From the NCBI GenBank assembly GCA_000620205.1, contig JHVP01000003.1, positions 372,001 through 436,000 on the forward strand: DNA of 64,000 nt, in the 5' to 3' direction. Shown here piece by piece: positions 18,901 to 26,945 of this stretch. How positions within the stretch are numbered: position 1 is the first letter of the stretch; the number at the start of each line of letters is the position of its first letter. The notes under the pieces were generated by a model, which was not told where the DNA came from, searched no databases, and was given only the letters and a program-made list of their open reading frames with translations. Source of the DNA: Geodermatophilaceae bacterium URHA0031. GTDB lineage: Bacteria > Actinomycetota > Actinomycetes > Mycobacteriales > Geodermatophilaceae. Made by a program: the position numbers and the translations under genes.

Positions 18901-19059
18901 GTCGGCCGGCTCGTTGCGCTCGAGGTCCCACAGGCCGAGCGTGGGGTCGGCGAGCAGCCGGGCGGCCCGGGCACCGTCCTCGAAGCCGAAGCGCACCAGC
19001 CGGACGACGGCCCGGCGCGGGACCTCGTCGTCGGTGGCCGGACCGGGGGCGATCGCCAT
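15946..19059 (-). CDS. glnE: bifunctional glutamine synthetase adenylyltransferase/adenylyl-removing enzyme
   Basis: A 1037-aa GlnE. It attaches AMP to, and removes it from, the regulatory tyrosine of type I-beta glutamine synthetase in response to nitrogen status. Two nucleotidyltransferase domains are seen. The N-terminal removase has GKTGGRELNYVSDVDVVFV near 247-265. The C-terminal transferase has GMGRLGGAEMGYGSDADVLF near 752-771. Both keep the G-G...S-D-x-D signature. Length and order fit actinobacterial GlnE. It is followed by paiB two bases later and preceded by an amidotransferase gene and glnA2, the same glnA2-glnE neighbourhood found in mycobacteria. Confidence 0.97.
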   Translation of the reverse strand: MAIAPGPATDDEVPRRAVVRLVRFGFEDGARAARLLADPTLGLWDLERNEPADPEAGPVVSALARTGDPDLALRSLARLVEALDATDPAGELAAGLLARLRGSGTLRSRLLAVLGASAGLADHLAAHPADWVVLDTEERGAGRPSPHELEQQMLFAVGADPDDPPWGVRLGTAAPDPDPARVRELKHAYLRAVLSVAGRDLGDALPADEVAAELADIAGAVLTAGLALAVAEQPADAAACRLAVIALGKTGGRELNYVSDVDVVFVAEPVDPGEDDAAALAGATRVAGSLMRICGQAAWEVDAALRPEGKAGVLVRSLSGMRAYYEKWASTWEFQALLKMRPVAGDPALGREYVDALWPLVWKAGDRTGFVGEVQAMRRRVEANIPAGQADRELKLGRGGLRDVEFSVQLLQLVHGRADVSLRVGGTIPALIALGAGGYISRDDAATLVASYRFLRTVEHRLQLLRLRRTHLLPVAEDQLRWLARSLGYKPDDRGDSVAVLRAELALHTRVVRRLHEKLFYRPLLSSVAKVPGEQLALGPKAAGEWLRALGFADPDGALRHLTALTGGLSRSASMQRYLLPVLLQTFAGCADPDAGLLAYRRVSEALGRDQWFLRLLRDEGQAAERLAVLLGSSQYVAGLLTRTPEAMRLLADDAQLEPRGVDALTSAWRQAVARAGDAAAGIQVLRSLRRQELLRIACADLLGRLDVLQVGRALHDVAVATLRAGLDAAVRSWAAEAGVAAADVPVDLAVIGMGRLGGAEMGYGSDADVLFVHRAREGTDESRAAPVANAVAHTLRRLLGEPAPDPAFEVDADLRPEGRQGALSRSLSAFAEYYQRWVSTWEVQALLRAEPVAGDEQLGRDFLALVDPLRYPAAGLTTDQVAEIRRIKARVDSERLPRGADPATHTKLGRGGLADVEWTVQLLQLQHAAGHRDLRVTPTIAALEALGAAGLLEAEQVTALRSSWELASRARNAVFLVRGRPGDQLPRQGLELNGVARACGYGPDTDPGQFLDDYRRITRHARTVVERVFYGRTEED

Positions 19060-19062
19060 GGG

Positions 19063-19812
19063 TCAGGCGCCGTGGGTCGCGTCGCTCCGCCGGCCGGCCC
19101 GGGCCCGCACCAGGTCCGCGAACCGGCCCGCGAACGGTCCCCAGACCTCGGCCAGGTCGGGCTGGACGGCGGCCGCCCGGGCGCAGATGGTGTCGACGTC
19201 CAGCCCGCTGGCAGCCACCCCGACCGGGTCGGTCCCGGCCCACTGCCGGATCAGCGGCTCGTCCGGCTCGATGTGGAACTGCAGGCCGTAGACGTGCTCA
19301 CCGACCCGGTAGGCCTGGTTCTCGTACCGCGGGCTGCTGGCCAGCAGCGTCGCGCCGGGAGGGAGCCGGTCGATCTCGTCGTGGTGCCACTCGAGCACGT
19401 CCGGCGACAGCGGCAGCGGGCCGAACAGCGGGTCGGCGTCCGCGGCGTCCCGCTTGGCGACCAGGGTCGCGCCGACCTCCGGGCCGTCGGCGCCGACCCG
19501 GGTGCTGCCGCCGGCGACCTGGGCGAGCAGCTGGGCGCCCAGGCAGACCGCCAGCGTGGGGACGTCGGCGGCGACCGCCTGGCCCAGCAGGTGCCGCACC
19601 CCGACCAGCTCCGGAGCGACGTCGTCGGCGTCCATCGAGGACTGCGGGCCGCCCAGCACGAGCAGCCCGTCGACGCCGGTGAGGTCGGCCGGAAGCGGCT
19701 CGCCGGTGGACGGCCGCCGCTCGTCGAGCTCGAGGCCGGCGTCGGTCAGCCACTCCCCGAGGCGGGTCGGCGGGTCGGTGTCGGACGGGACGACGACGAG
19801 CAGGCGGGCCAC
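19063..19812 (-). CDS. class I glutamine amidotransferase-like protein
   Basis: A 249-aa stand-alone GATase-1 domain, similar to the GMP-synthase glutaminase family. The catalytic triad is present: C90 in AVCLGAQLLA, with H180 and E182 in GLQFHIEPDE. Such proteins release ammonia from glutamine or hydrolyse gamma-glutamyl compounds. The partner or substrate is unknown. The position between glnA2 and glnE, three bases from glnE, suggests a role in glutamine or gamma-glutamyl metabolism (inference). Confidence 0.9.
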   Translation of the reverse strand: MARLLVVVPSDTDPPTRLGEWLTDAGLELDERRPSTGEPLPADLTGVDGLLVLGGPQSSMDADDVAPELVGVRHLLGQAVAADVPTLAVCLGAQLLAQVAGGSTRVGADGPEVGATLVAKRDAADADPLFGPLPLSPDVLEWHHDEIDRLPPGATLLASSPRYENQAYRVGEHVYGLQFHIEPDEPLIRQWAGTDPVGVAASGLDVDTICARAAAVQPDLAEVWGPFAGRFADLVRARAGRRSDATHGA

Positions 19813-19840
19813 ACCAGGACACTAGCCGGGGCTCGAACCC

Positions 19841-19884
19841 ACCCGACGGACGCACTTTCGCGCGCGCGAGTGCGTCCGACGGGT
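19841..19884 (-). terminator. hairpin after glnA2
   Basis: Inverted repeat of 16 bp with a single mismatch (ACCCGACGGACGCACT against AGTGCGTCCGACGGGT) around a GC-alternating loop. It begins 6 bases past the glnA2 stop, so it should terminate glnA2 transcripts ahead of the amidotransferase gene. Confidence 0.7.
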
Positions 19885-19889
19885 CCTCG

Positions 19890-21239
19890 TCACAGGCCTG
19901 GCAGGTACCGCTTGAGCTCGAAGGGCGTCACGTTCTGCCGGTAGGAGTTGAACTCCTCCCACTTGTTGCGCAGGAAGAAGTCGAACACGTGCTCGCCGAG
20001 GGTCTCGGCGACCAGCTCGCTGCCCTGCATCGCGGTCAGCGCCTCGCCGAGCGACACCGGGAGGTCCTGGTAGCCAGCGGCACGCCGCTCGGTGTCGGTC
20101 AGCGACCAGACGTCGTCCTCGGCCTCCGGAGGCAGCTCGTAGCCCTTCTCGATGCCACGCAGCCCGGCGGTCAGCAGCACTGCGAAGGTGAGGTAGGGGT
20201 TGCACGCCGAGTCCGGCGAGCGGACCTCGACCCGCGCGGAGTTGCCCTTGTTCGGCTTGTAGGAGGGCAGCCGGACCAGCGCCGAGCGGTTCGCCCGGCC
20301 CCAGGTCGCCGCGGTCGGGGCCTCGGTGCCGGCCAGCAGCCGCCGGTAGGAGTTGACCGTCTGGTTGGTGACCGCGGTCATCTCCCGGGCGTGCACCAGC
20401 AGGCCGGCGATGAACTGCTTGCCGGTGGTGGACAGCCGCATCGGGTCGCCCGGGTCGTGGAAGGCGTTGCGGTCGCCCTCGAACAGCGACAGGTGGGTGT
20501 GCATCGCGGAGCCGGCCAGCTCGGTGAACGGCTTGGGCATGAAGGTGGCGTGCACGCCCTGGGCGAGCGCGACCTCCCGCACCACGTGCCGCAGGGTCAT
20601 GATGTTGTCCGCCATCGACAGGGCGTCGGCGTAGCGCAGGTCGATCTCCTGCTGGCCCGGCGCGACCTCGTGGTGGCTGAACTCCACCGAGATGCCCATC
20701 GCCTCCAGCGCGAAGACCGCCTCCCGGCGGAAGTCGTGCGCCACGTTGTGCGTGGACAGGTCGAAGTAGCCCCCCGTGTCCGCCGGCTCGGGCGGGCTGC
20801 CGTCGCTGGGCAGGTCCTTGAGGAGGAAGAACTCGATCTCGGGGTGGGTGTAGAAGGTGAAGCCCATGTCGGCGGCCTTGGCCAGCGCGCGGCGCAGCAC
20901 GTGCCGGGGGTCGGCCCAGGCCGGCGAGCCGTCGGGGAGCGTGATGTCGCAGAACATCCGCGCGGTGTCGCTGGCCTGCCCGCGGGAGGCCGGCATGACC
21001 TGGAAGGTGGCGGGGTCGGGCTTGGCGAGCATGTCGGACTCGTAGACCCGGGCGAAGCCCTCGATCGCCGAGCCGTCGAAGCCGATGCCCTCGGCGAACG
21101 CGGCCTCGATCTCGGCCGGGGCGACGGCGACTGCCTTCAGGTATCCCGAGACGTCGGTGAACCACAGCCGCACGAAGCGGATGTCGCGCTCCTCCAGGGT
21201 GCGCAGGACGAACTCCTGCTGGCGGTCCATGGTGGCCAT
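19890..21239 (-). CDS. glnA2: type I glutamine synthetase, GlnA2 class
   Basis: A 449-aa glutamine synthetase of the shorter class found as GlnA2 in actinobacteria, forming glutamine from glutamate, ammonia and ATP. Signatures include GFDGSAIEGFARVYESDM, HPEIEFFLL, FSHHEVAPGQQEIDLRYADA, FMPKPFTELAGSAMHTHLS and the ATP-binding region RANRSALVRLPSYKPN. The Tyr adenylylation motif NLYDLPPEE of I-beta enzymes is replaced by GYELPPEAEDD, so this enzyme is probably not the GlnE target. ATG 21239 has GGAG six bases upstream. A second ATG three codons in is possible. Confidence 0.95.
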   Translation of the reverse strand: MATMDRQQEFVLRTLEERDIRFVRLWFTDVSGYLKAVAVAPAEIEAAFAEGIGFDGSAIEGFARVYESDMLAKPDPATFQVMPASRGQASDTARMFCDITLPDGSPAWADPRHVLRRALAKAADMGFTFYTHPEIEFFLLKDLPSDGSPPEPADTGGYFDLSTHNVAHDFRREAVFALEAMGISVEFSHHEVAPGQQEIDLRYADALSMADNIMTLRHVVREVALAQGVHATFMPKPFTELAGSAMHTHLSLFEGDRNAFHDPGDPMRLSTTGKQFIAGLLVHAREMTAVTNQTVNSYRRLLAGTEAPTAATWGRANRSALVRLPSYKPNKGNSARVEVRSPDSACNPYLTFAVLLTAGLRGIEKGYELPPEAEDDVWSLTDTERRAAGYQDLPVSLGEALTAMQGSELVAETLGEHVFDFFLRNKWEEFNSYRQNVTPFELKRYLPGL

Positions 21240-21364
21240 CGTCGTCTCCGGGCGTGTCGGTGGTGTTACGGCCCCCCACCCTGCCTGGTCCGGGTGGCGG
21301 ACGAGTGGACCGGGTGCGTGTCGGCGCCGTCGCGCCCCCCGCCGTTCCAGGCGAGGCCGAGCGC

Positions 21365-21811
21365 TCAGACGCCGACCGGTCGAAGCGCCTCGTGCGGCCG
21401 GCCGGGGGCGGACGGGTCGGCCAGCCGGACGTGCTCGTCGGGCTGCGGGTCGGGCAGCGCGGCCGCGGCCGCCCGGGGCACCGGCCGTGGCCGGCGTGGC
21501 ACCGCGGCGCCCGCGCCGCCCCCGCGACCGCGGTAGACGAGCAGGCCGCGGACCCGGTCGGGGACGGCGTCCAGCGCCGCCAGCACACCGGGCAGCCCCC
21601 GGTAGCGGTCCACGTCCTCGTCGTCGGCGAACAGCAGCTCCAGGACCAGACCCCACCGGGTGTCGTGCCACTCCCAGCTGGTCGCCCCGTGGGTGACCGC
21701 CGCCTCGAGCAGGGCGTCCTCGTGCGCGCGGCGCCACTGCGTCGCGGGCCGGTCCGCATCGAACACCTCGATGGTGAGCCATTCGGCCACGGGGGAACGG
21801 TAGGCCGGCAT
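21365..21811 (-). CDS. small protein of unknown function in the DoxX-folE operon
   Basis: A protein of about 148 aa with no family recognised. The first 100 residues look folded (EWLTIEVFDADRPATQWRR, SWEWHDTRWGLVLELLF). The rest is Pro/Arg/Ala-rich and probably disordered. It follows the flavoprotein gene by about 40 bases in the same direction and is probably the last gene of that operon. The start may instead be ATG 21826. Confidence 0.6.
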   Translation of the reverse strand: MPAYRSPVAEWLTIEVFDADRPATQWRRAHEDALLEAAVTHGATSWEWHDTRWGLVLELLFADDEDVDRYRGLPGVLAALDAVPDRVRGLLVYRGRGGGAGAAVPRRPRPVPRAAAAALPDPQPDEHVRLADPSAPGRPHEALRPVGV

Positions 21812-21852
21812 TCGGACCCCGTCCATGGCCTGCGGCACCGGTCGCCGCCGGG

Positions 21853-23094
21853 TCAGCGGGACCCGGCGGGCAGCAGTTCCTCCAGCGGCACGGCCGGGTC
21901 GGTGAGCTGCTCCACCGGCACCGGGGCACCGGACCGGATCAGCGCCTGAACCGGCTCCGTGACGTCCCAGACGTCGACGTTCATGCCGGCCTCCACCTGA
22001 CCCTCCGGGCCGAGCCAGAAGGCGATGAAGGGACCCTCGTCGGGGTTGCCCCGGCACACCACCGGGCCGTCGGGACGACCGAGCCCGGAGTACTCCATGC
22101 CGAGCTCGTACTGGTCGGTGAAGAAGTAGGGCACCCGGTCGTAGCTGACCGGCTGCCCCAGCATCGACCGAGCAGCGGCCGGCCCGCCGTGCAGCGCGTT
22201 GGCCCAGTGCTCGACCCGGAGGTGCCGCTGGTAACGCGGGTGCCAGGCGGCAGCGACGTCCCCGCAGGCGTACACGTCGGGAACCGGGCTGCGCAGCGCG
22301 GCGTCGACCACGACCCCGCCGTCCACCGGCAGGCCGCCTGCCGCGGCGAGCGAGGTCTCGGGCACCACCCCCACGCCGACGACGACCAGGTCCGCGTCGA
22401 TCTCCTGCCCGTCGCCCAGCCGCACCGCGCGCACCCGGCCGGCGGTGCCGCGGACCTCCTCGACACCGACGCCGGTGCGCAGGTCGACGCCGTGGTCCCG
22501 GTGCAACCGGGCGAAGACCGCGCCCAGCCGCGGGCCGAGGACGGCGTGCAGCGGGGTCGGCTGCGGCTCCACGACCGTCACCGCACAGCCGTGCGTGCGA
22601 GCCGCCGCGGCCACCTCCAGCCCGATCCAGCCGCCGCCGACGACGACCACGTGCGCCGGCCCGGTCAGGTCGGCCCGCAGCCGGTCGGCGTCGACCAGCG
22701 TGCGCAGGTACCGGACGCCGTCCAGGTCGGCGCCGCGCACCGGCAACCGCCGGGGCACCGCCCCGGTGGCCAGCAGCAGGGCCCGGTAGCCCAGCTCCTC
22801 GCCGGAGTCCAGGCCCACCCGGTGCGCCGCCGGGTCCAGGCCGACGGCGCGCACGCCGGTGCGCAGGTCGACGTCGTGGGCGGCGTACCAGTCCGGCTCG
22901 TGGACGAAGCCGGCGTCGCGCCCCGCACTGCCGAGCAGGTAGCCCTTGGACAGCGGCGGCCGCTCGTAAGGGCGCTCGGGCTCGGCGCCGACCAGCACCA
23001 GCGGCCCGTCGAAGCCCTCGGCGCGCAGCGTCTCCGCCGCCTTGGCACCGGCCAACCCGGCGCCGACCACCACGAACGCATCGCTGCTGGTCAT
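21853..23094 (-). CDS. FAD/NAD(P)-dependent ferredoxin reductase-like protein
   Basis: A 413-aa flavoprotein of the rubredoxin/putidaredoxin reductase type. The FAD site is VVVGAGLAGAKAAETLR near 8-24, followed by the RPPLSKGYLLG segment. The NAD(P) Rossmann motif is VVVVGGGWIGLEVAAAA near 150. The second FAD contact is DVYACGDVAAAWHP near 272. The C-terminal reductase domain follows. It transfers electrons from NAD(P)H to a small redox protein that is not encoded nearby. It is the third gene of the DoxX-folE operon, 27 bases after folE. Confidence 0.92.
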   Translation of the reverse strand: MTSSDAFVVVGAGLAGAKAAETLRAEGFDGPLVLVGAEPERPYERPPLSKGYLLGSAGRDAGFVHEPDWYAAHDVDLRTGVRAVGLDPAAHRVGLDSGEELGYRALLLATGAVPRRLPVRGADLDGVRYLRTLVDADRLRADLTGPAHVVVVGGGWIGLEVAAAARTHGCAVTVVEPQPTPLHAVLGPRLGAVFARLHRDHGVDLRTGVGVEEVRGTAGRVRAVRLGDGQEIDADLVVVGVGVVPETSLAAAGGLPVDGGVVVDAALRSPVPDVYACGDVAAAWHPRYQRHLRVEHWANALHGGPAAARSMLGQPVSYDRVPYFFTDQYELGMEYSGLGRPDGPVVCRGNPDEGPFIAFWLGPEGQVEAGMNVDVWDVTEPVQALIRSGAPVPVEQLTDPAVPLEELLPAGSR

Positions 23095-23121
23095 GGGTCC
23101 CGTCCTCTCGAGTGGGTGCGG

Positions 23122-23748
23122 TCAGGCCGCAGTGCCGGTGAGCGCGAAGAACTCCGCCCGGGTACGAGGGTCCTCGCGCAGCGCCCCGTGCAGGGCGGAG
23201 GTGATCGTGCGGGAACCCTCGGCCCGGACGCCGCGCAGCGACATGCACAGGTGGCTCGCCTCGACCACCACCCCGACGCCGCGGGGGGCGAGGTTCTCCT
23301 GCAGCCAGTCGGCGACCTGCTGGGTCAGCCGCTCCTGCACCTGCAGGTCGCGGGCGAAGAGCTCGAGCACCCGGGCCAGCTTGGACAGGCCGAGGATGCG
23401 CTCGCCGGGCAGGTAGCCGATGTGCGCGACGCCGGTGAACGGCAGCAGGTGGTGCTCGCACAGCGAGTGGACCGGCACCTGGCGCGCGAGGACCAGGCCG
23501 TCGTAGCCGTCGTCGTTGGGGAAGGTGGTGAGGTCGAACTGCCGGCCGGTCAGGAGCTCGGCGTAGGCGTCGGCCACCCGCCGCGGCGTCTCGGCCAGGT
23601 GCGCGGACGCCGGGTCGCGACCCAGCGCCCGCAGCAGCGCGGCCACCGCCCGCTCCGCGGCCGGCAGGTCCAGCGCCGGACGCGGCCGGGCGACCCGGAG
23701 CCGGTCGAGCCGCTCCACGGGCACCCCCGCGGGCGCCGGACCGCTCAT
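23122..23748 (-). CDS. folE: GTP cyclohydrolase I
   Basis: A 208-aa GTP cyclohydrolase I, which converts GTP to 7,8-dihydroneopterin triphosphate at the start of folate or pterin synthesis. Zinc ligands are C97 and H100 in HSLCEHHLLPF and C168 in HLCMSLRGVR. GYLPGERILGLSKLAR is the family signature. The ATG overlaps the stop of the DoxX gene (ATGA), so the two are coupled. It lies in a redox-type operon rather than with folP/folB/folK, so it may be a second, specially regulated copy (inference). Confidence 0.96.
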   Translation of the reverse strand: MSGPAPAGVPVERLDRLRVARPRPALDLPAAERAVAALLRALGRDPASAHLAETPRRVADAYAELLTGRQFDLTTFPNDDGYDGLVLARQVPVHSLCEHHLLPFTGVAHIGYLPGERILGLSKLARVLELFARDLQVQERLTQQVADWLQENLAPRGVGVVVEASHLCMSLRGVRAEGSRTITSALHGALREDPRTRAEFFALTGTAA

Positions 23749-24185
23749 GCCGGCGCCCCGGCGTCCCGGGGTGCCCGGGCGTCGTACCGGACGGCCAGCC
23801 GAGCCAGCGCAACGGCGCTCACGAGCAGACCGAGGTCGCGCAGTGCCACGTCGTAGAAGCCCGGGACGGTGAGCAGGTCCACGATGATCCCGCCCAGCCA
23901 GGCGGCCACCAGCCACGCCCCGTACCGCGGGGCGACGGCGACCGCGATCCCGGCGGCCACCTCGACGACCCCGACGGCGTACATGGCCTGCTGGGCGGTG
24001 CCCGGCACCAGGTGGTCGATCCACGGAGCCAGGTAGCCGGGCCAGTCGGTGAGCAGGTTGGTGAACTTGTCCAGGCCGAAGACGATCGGCGCGACCGTGA
24101 AGACGGTGCGGAGCAGCAGGAACGCCTGCCGTCCGGGGTCGGCGGCGACCGGGCCGGCGTGCGGGCGGGTCAGGTGGACGGCCAT
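23745..24185 (-). CDS. DoxX-like membrane protein
   Basis: A 146-aa membrane protein with four predicted helices (around 20-40, 65-85, 90-110 and 115-135), in the DoxX/DoxD-like family. The molecular role is unknown; relatives have been tied to redox or oxidative-stress complexes. ATG 24185 follows GAGGAGG. It is the first gene of an operon with folE, a flavoprotein and an unknown protein. Its start lies 16 bases from the palindrome at 24202-24217, which probably controls it. Confidence 0.85.
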   Translation of the reverse strand: MAVHLTRPHAGPVAADPGRQAFLLLRTVFTVAPIVFGLDKFTNLLTDWPGYLAPWIDHLVPGTAQQAMYAVGVVEVAAGIAVAVAPRYGAWLVAAWLGGIIVDLLTVPGFYDVALRDLGLLVSAVALARLAVRYDARAPRDAGAPA

Positions 24186-24201
24186 GGTGACCTCCTCTAA
24201 A

Positions 24202-24217
24202 ACCAATAATGATTGGT
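24202..24217 (-). promoter_or_regulatory. palindromic operator candidate before the DoxX operon
   Basis: ACCAAT-AATG-ATTGGT, a perfect 6-bp inverted repeat in an AT-rich island of otherwise GC-rich DNA, directly upstream of the ribosome site of the DoxX gene. The same half-site design and spacing recurs at 24944-24959, before the adjacent regulator gene. Confidence 0.6.
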
Positions 24218-24242
24218 ATTAGAGACCCACGTCACACCACCG

Positions 24243-24929
24243 TCAATCCCCGTCGAGCCGCACGCAGCACGCACCCGGCTGCGGCCGCAGCTGCGCCGTC
24301 CAACCGGTGGCCTCAGCCCCGGCCAGCACGCCCTCGAGCAGCTGCAGGTTCATGCCGCAGACCAGGTCGGTGTGCTGCTGAGCGAGGCTGTGGAACGGGC
24401 AGTTGACCAGGACCACGTCCCCGTCCTCCACGCGCGGCTCGAACCCCTGCGCCTCGAGCAGCCGCAGCACCGCACCGCGGGCGTCCACCTCGGGGTCATC
24501 GTCCCGGGCTGACCCGCCGAGCTCCGTGCCGCGCTCGCGGGCCTGCCAGGCCAGCACCTCCGCGGGCGGCTCCCCGGTCCGCTGGGCCTGCACCAGCGCG
24601 GCCGCCAGCAGGTCGCCGGCCAGGTCGTAGCGCCGGGCCGGCAGTGACACCGACACCGAGCACTCCGCCCGCCGGTACAGCTTCGCCGGCCGGCCCGCCC
24701 CCGGCCCGCTCCGCCCGGTCCGTCGCTCGTAGGAGACGTCCAGCAGACCGTCGACGACCAGCCGGTCGAGGTGGAAGGCCGCGGTCGGACGGGGCACCCC
24801 CAGCGCAGCCGCCGCGTCGTCCCGGCCCACCGGCTCCCGGCTCCGGACGACGTGGTCGTACACCCGGCGCCGGGTCGGCTCGGCCAACGCGGCGACCGCG
24901 GCCACCTGCGCACTGAGAGGGTCGTCCAT
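24243..24929 (-). CDS. HTH transcriptional regulator with C-terminal cysteines (SufR/ArsR-like)
   Basis: A 228-aa regulator. Residues about 5-75 form a winged helix (EPTRRRVYDHVV, GVPRPTAAFHLDRLVVDGLL), followed by the GPGAGRPAKLYR wing and linker common in SufR-type proteins. The C-terminal domain holds C177 (NCPFH), C191 (LVCGMN) and C221-C222 (GACCV), spaced like the Fe-S cluster ligands of SufR relatives. It probably senses iron-sulfur or redox status. Palindromes of one design precede it and the DoxX-folE operon, suggesting it represses both. This is inference from position and motif. Confidence 0.85.
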   Translation of the reverse strand: MDDPLSAQVAAVAALAEPTRRRVYDHVVRSREPVGRDDAAAALGVPRPTAAFHLDRLVVDGLLDVSYERRTGRSGPGAGRPAKLYRRAECSVSVSLPARRYDLAGDLLAAALVQAQRTGEPPAEVLAWQARERGTELGGSARDDDPEVDARGAVLRLLEAQGFEPRVEDGDVVLVNCPFHSLAQQHTDLVCGMNLQLLEGVLAGAEATGWTAQLRPQPGACCVRLDGD

Positions 24930-24943
24930 CTCCCGAGTCTAAG

Positions 24944-24959
24944 ACCAACATCGGTTGAC
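24944..24959 (-). promoter_or_regulatory. palindromic operator candidate before the HTH regulator
   Basis: ACCAAC-ATCG-GTTGAC, a near-palindrome with a CAAC-N4-GTTG core, 14 bases upstream of the regulator start. It matches the site at 24202-24217 in half-site and 4-base spacer, suggesting autoregulation. Confidence 0.55.
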
Positions 24960-25112
24960 GAAAGGCCCCCCAGCCGGCCCTGGACCGCCGTGCGCCCACC
25001 CGGCCGGAGTCGGACGGACATCGGCAGGCCCGGGGCCCGCTGTGACGGTCGACACCCTCCCGCCGGGTGCCCTGGATGGCCGCGCCGCGGACCGGGCGAC
25101 CAGACTGGGAGC

Positions 25113-26945
25113 GTGACTGCACCGGTACAGCTGCGCGTCGCGCTCGCCCAGGTCGACACCCGGGTCGGCGACCTCGCTGGCAATGCGGACCTCGTCGTCG
25201 AGTGGACCAGGAAGGCCGCCGGGTCCGACGCCCACCTGGTGGTCTTCCCGGAGATGACGCTCACCGGCTATCCCGCCGAGGACCTGGTGCTGCGGGAGTC
25301 CTTCGCCCGGGCCAGCGAGGTCGCGCTGGTCGACCTGGCGGCGCGGCTGGCCGCCGACGGGCTCGGCGAGACCGCCGTCGTCGTCGGCTACCTCGCGCAC
25401 ACCGAGGGCAGCGGGCCGGCTCCGGTGGACCGCGCGCCCACCGACGCCGACGACGTGCCGGGAGACGCGAACCCGCGCCGGGGCGCCCCGCGCAACGCCG
25501 CGGCGCTGCTGCACGGCGGGGAGGTGGTGGCCCGCTACTACAAGCGCCACCTGCCCAACTACGGCGTCTTCGACGAGGCCCGCTACTTCGTCCCCGGCAC
25601 CGAGCTCCCGATCGTCCGGCTGCACGGCGTCGACATCGCGCTGACCATCTGCGAGGACCTGTGGGTCGAGGGCGGCCCCTGCGGGTGCGCCGGGGAGGCC
25701 GGGGTCGACCTGGTCGTGTCCCCCAACGCGTCCCCCTACGAGCGGGCCAAGGACGACAGCCGTCTCCCGCTGGTGCGGCGCCGGGCTGCCGAGGCGCACG
25801 CGCCGGTCGTCTACTGCAACCAGGTGGGCGGCCAGGACGAGCTGGTCTTCGACGGCGACTCGCTCGTGGTCGGTGCCGACGGGGAGCTGCTGGCCCGGGC
25901 CCCGCAGTTCGTGGAGCACCTGCTGACCGTCGACCTGACCCTGGACGTCGCCGCGGTCAGCGACCGGCGGGCGGGCCGGATCGGCCCGATGACGGTCACC
26001 CGGTACCTGGTGTCGGACGCCCCGGTGGCGCCGTTCGAGCCGCTGCCCGGCACCGTCGCCGAGCCGCTGAGCGACCTCGAGGAGGTCTGGCGGGCGCTGG
26101 TGCTGGGCCTGCGGGACTTCATCGACAAGAACGGCATGCCCTCGGTGGTGCTCGGCATGTCCGGGGGCATCGACTCCGCGTTGGTGGCCGCGCTGGCCGT
26201 CGACGCGCTCGGCCCGGACCGGGTGGTCGGCGTCGGGCTGCCGTCGAGGTGGTCCAGCGAGCACTCGCTGGCCGACGCCCAGGACTCGGCCGAGCGGCTG
26301 GGCATGCACTACTCCGTCGTCCCGATCGCCCCGATGGTCGAGGCCTACGAGGCGTCGGTGGAGCTGTCCGGGGTCGCCGCGGAGAACCTCCAGGCCCGGG
26401 TGCGCGGCACGCTGCTGATGGGGCTGTCCAACCAGCACGGGCACCTGCTCCTGGCGACCAGCAACAAGAGCGAGGTGGCGGTCGGCTACTCGACCCTCTA
26501 CGGCGACGCCGCCGGTGGGTTCGCGCCGATCAAGGACGTGCTCAAGACGCTGGTCTGGGACCTCGCCCGCTGGCGCAACGCCCACGCCCGGGACCGCGGC
26601 GAGGTCGAGCCGATCCCGCAGAACTCGATCGACAAGCCGCCGTCGGCCGAGCTCGCGCCCGGGCAGCAGGACAGCGACTCGCTGCCCTCCTACGAGGAGC
26701 TGGACGCGGTCATCACCGACTACGTCGACCGTGACCTCGGGATGGCCGAGCTGCTCGAACGCGGGCACGACCCCGAGGTCGTCGCGCGGGTGCTGCGACT
26801 GGTCGACACCGCTGAGTTCAAGCGCCGCCAGGCGGCACCCGGGACGAAGATCTCGCTGAAGGCGTTCGGCCGGGACCGCCGGCTGCCGGTCACCAACCGC
26901 TGGCGGGAGAGCCTGCCCAGCGTCCGCGAGGGAGCAGCGCAGTGA
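25113..26945 (+). CDS. nadE: glutamine-dependent NAD+ synthetase
   Basis: A 610-aa two-domain NadE that amidates nicotinic acid adenine dinucleotide to NAD+. The N-terminal nitrilase-like glutaminase has E in [12 protein letters not shown] in [14 protein letters not shown] and C180 in [11 protein letters not shown]. The C-terminal synthetase has the P-loop [16 protein letters not shown] near 350 and [20 protein letters not shown] 25113 follows GGGAG. The stop overlaps the panB start (GTGA), so the two genes are coupled. Confidence 0.96.
   Translation: MTAPVQLRVALAQVDTRVGDLAGNADLVVEWTRKAAGSDAHLVVFPEMTLTGYPAEDLVLRESFARASEVALVDLAARLAADGLGETAVVVGYLAHTEGSGPAPVDRAPTDADDVPGDANPRRGAPRNAAALLHGGEVVARYYKRHLPNYGVFDEARYFVPGTELPIVRLHGVDIALTICEDLWVEGGPCGCAGEAGVDLVVSPNASPYERAKDDSRLPLVRRRAAEAHAPVVYCNQVGGQDELVFDGDSLVVGADGELLARAPQFVEHLLTVDLTLDVAAVSDRRAGRIGPMTVTRYLVSDAPVAPFEPLPGTVAEPLSDLEEVWRALVLGLRDFIDKNGMPSVVLGMSGGIDSALVAALAVDALGPDRVVGVGLPSRWSSEHSLADAQDSAERLGMHYSVVPIAPMVEAYEASVELSGVAAENLQARVRGTLLMGLSNQHGHLLLATSNKSEVAVGYSTLYGDAAGGFAPIKDVLKTLVWDLARWRNAHARDRGEVEPIPQNSIDKPPSAELAPGQQDSDSLPSYEELDAVITDYVDRDLGMAELLERGHDPEVVARVLRLVDTAEFKRRQAAPGTKISLKAFGRDRRLPVTNRWRESLPSVREGAAQ

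Noticed and set aside
15997-19944. A 1315-codon plus-strand open frame
   Set aside because: It is antisense to glnE and the amidotransferase, has no ribosome site, and its Gly/Arg/Val/Gln-rich content is the usual mirror of GC-rich coding sequence.
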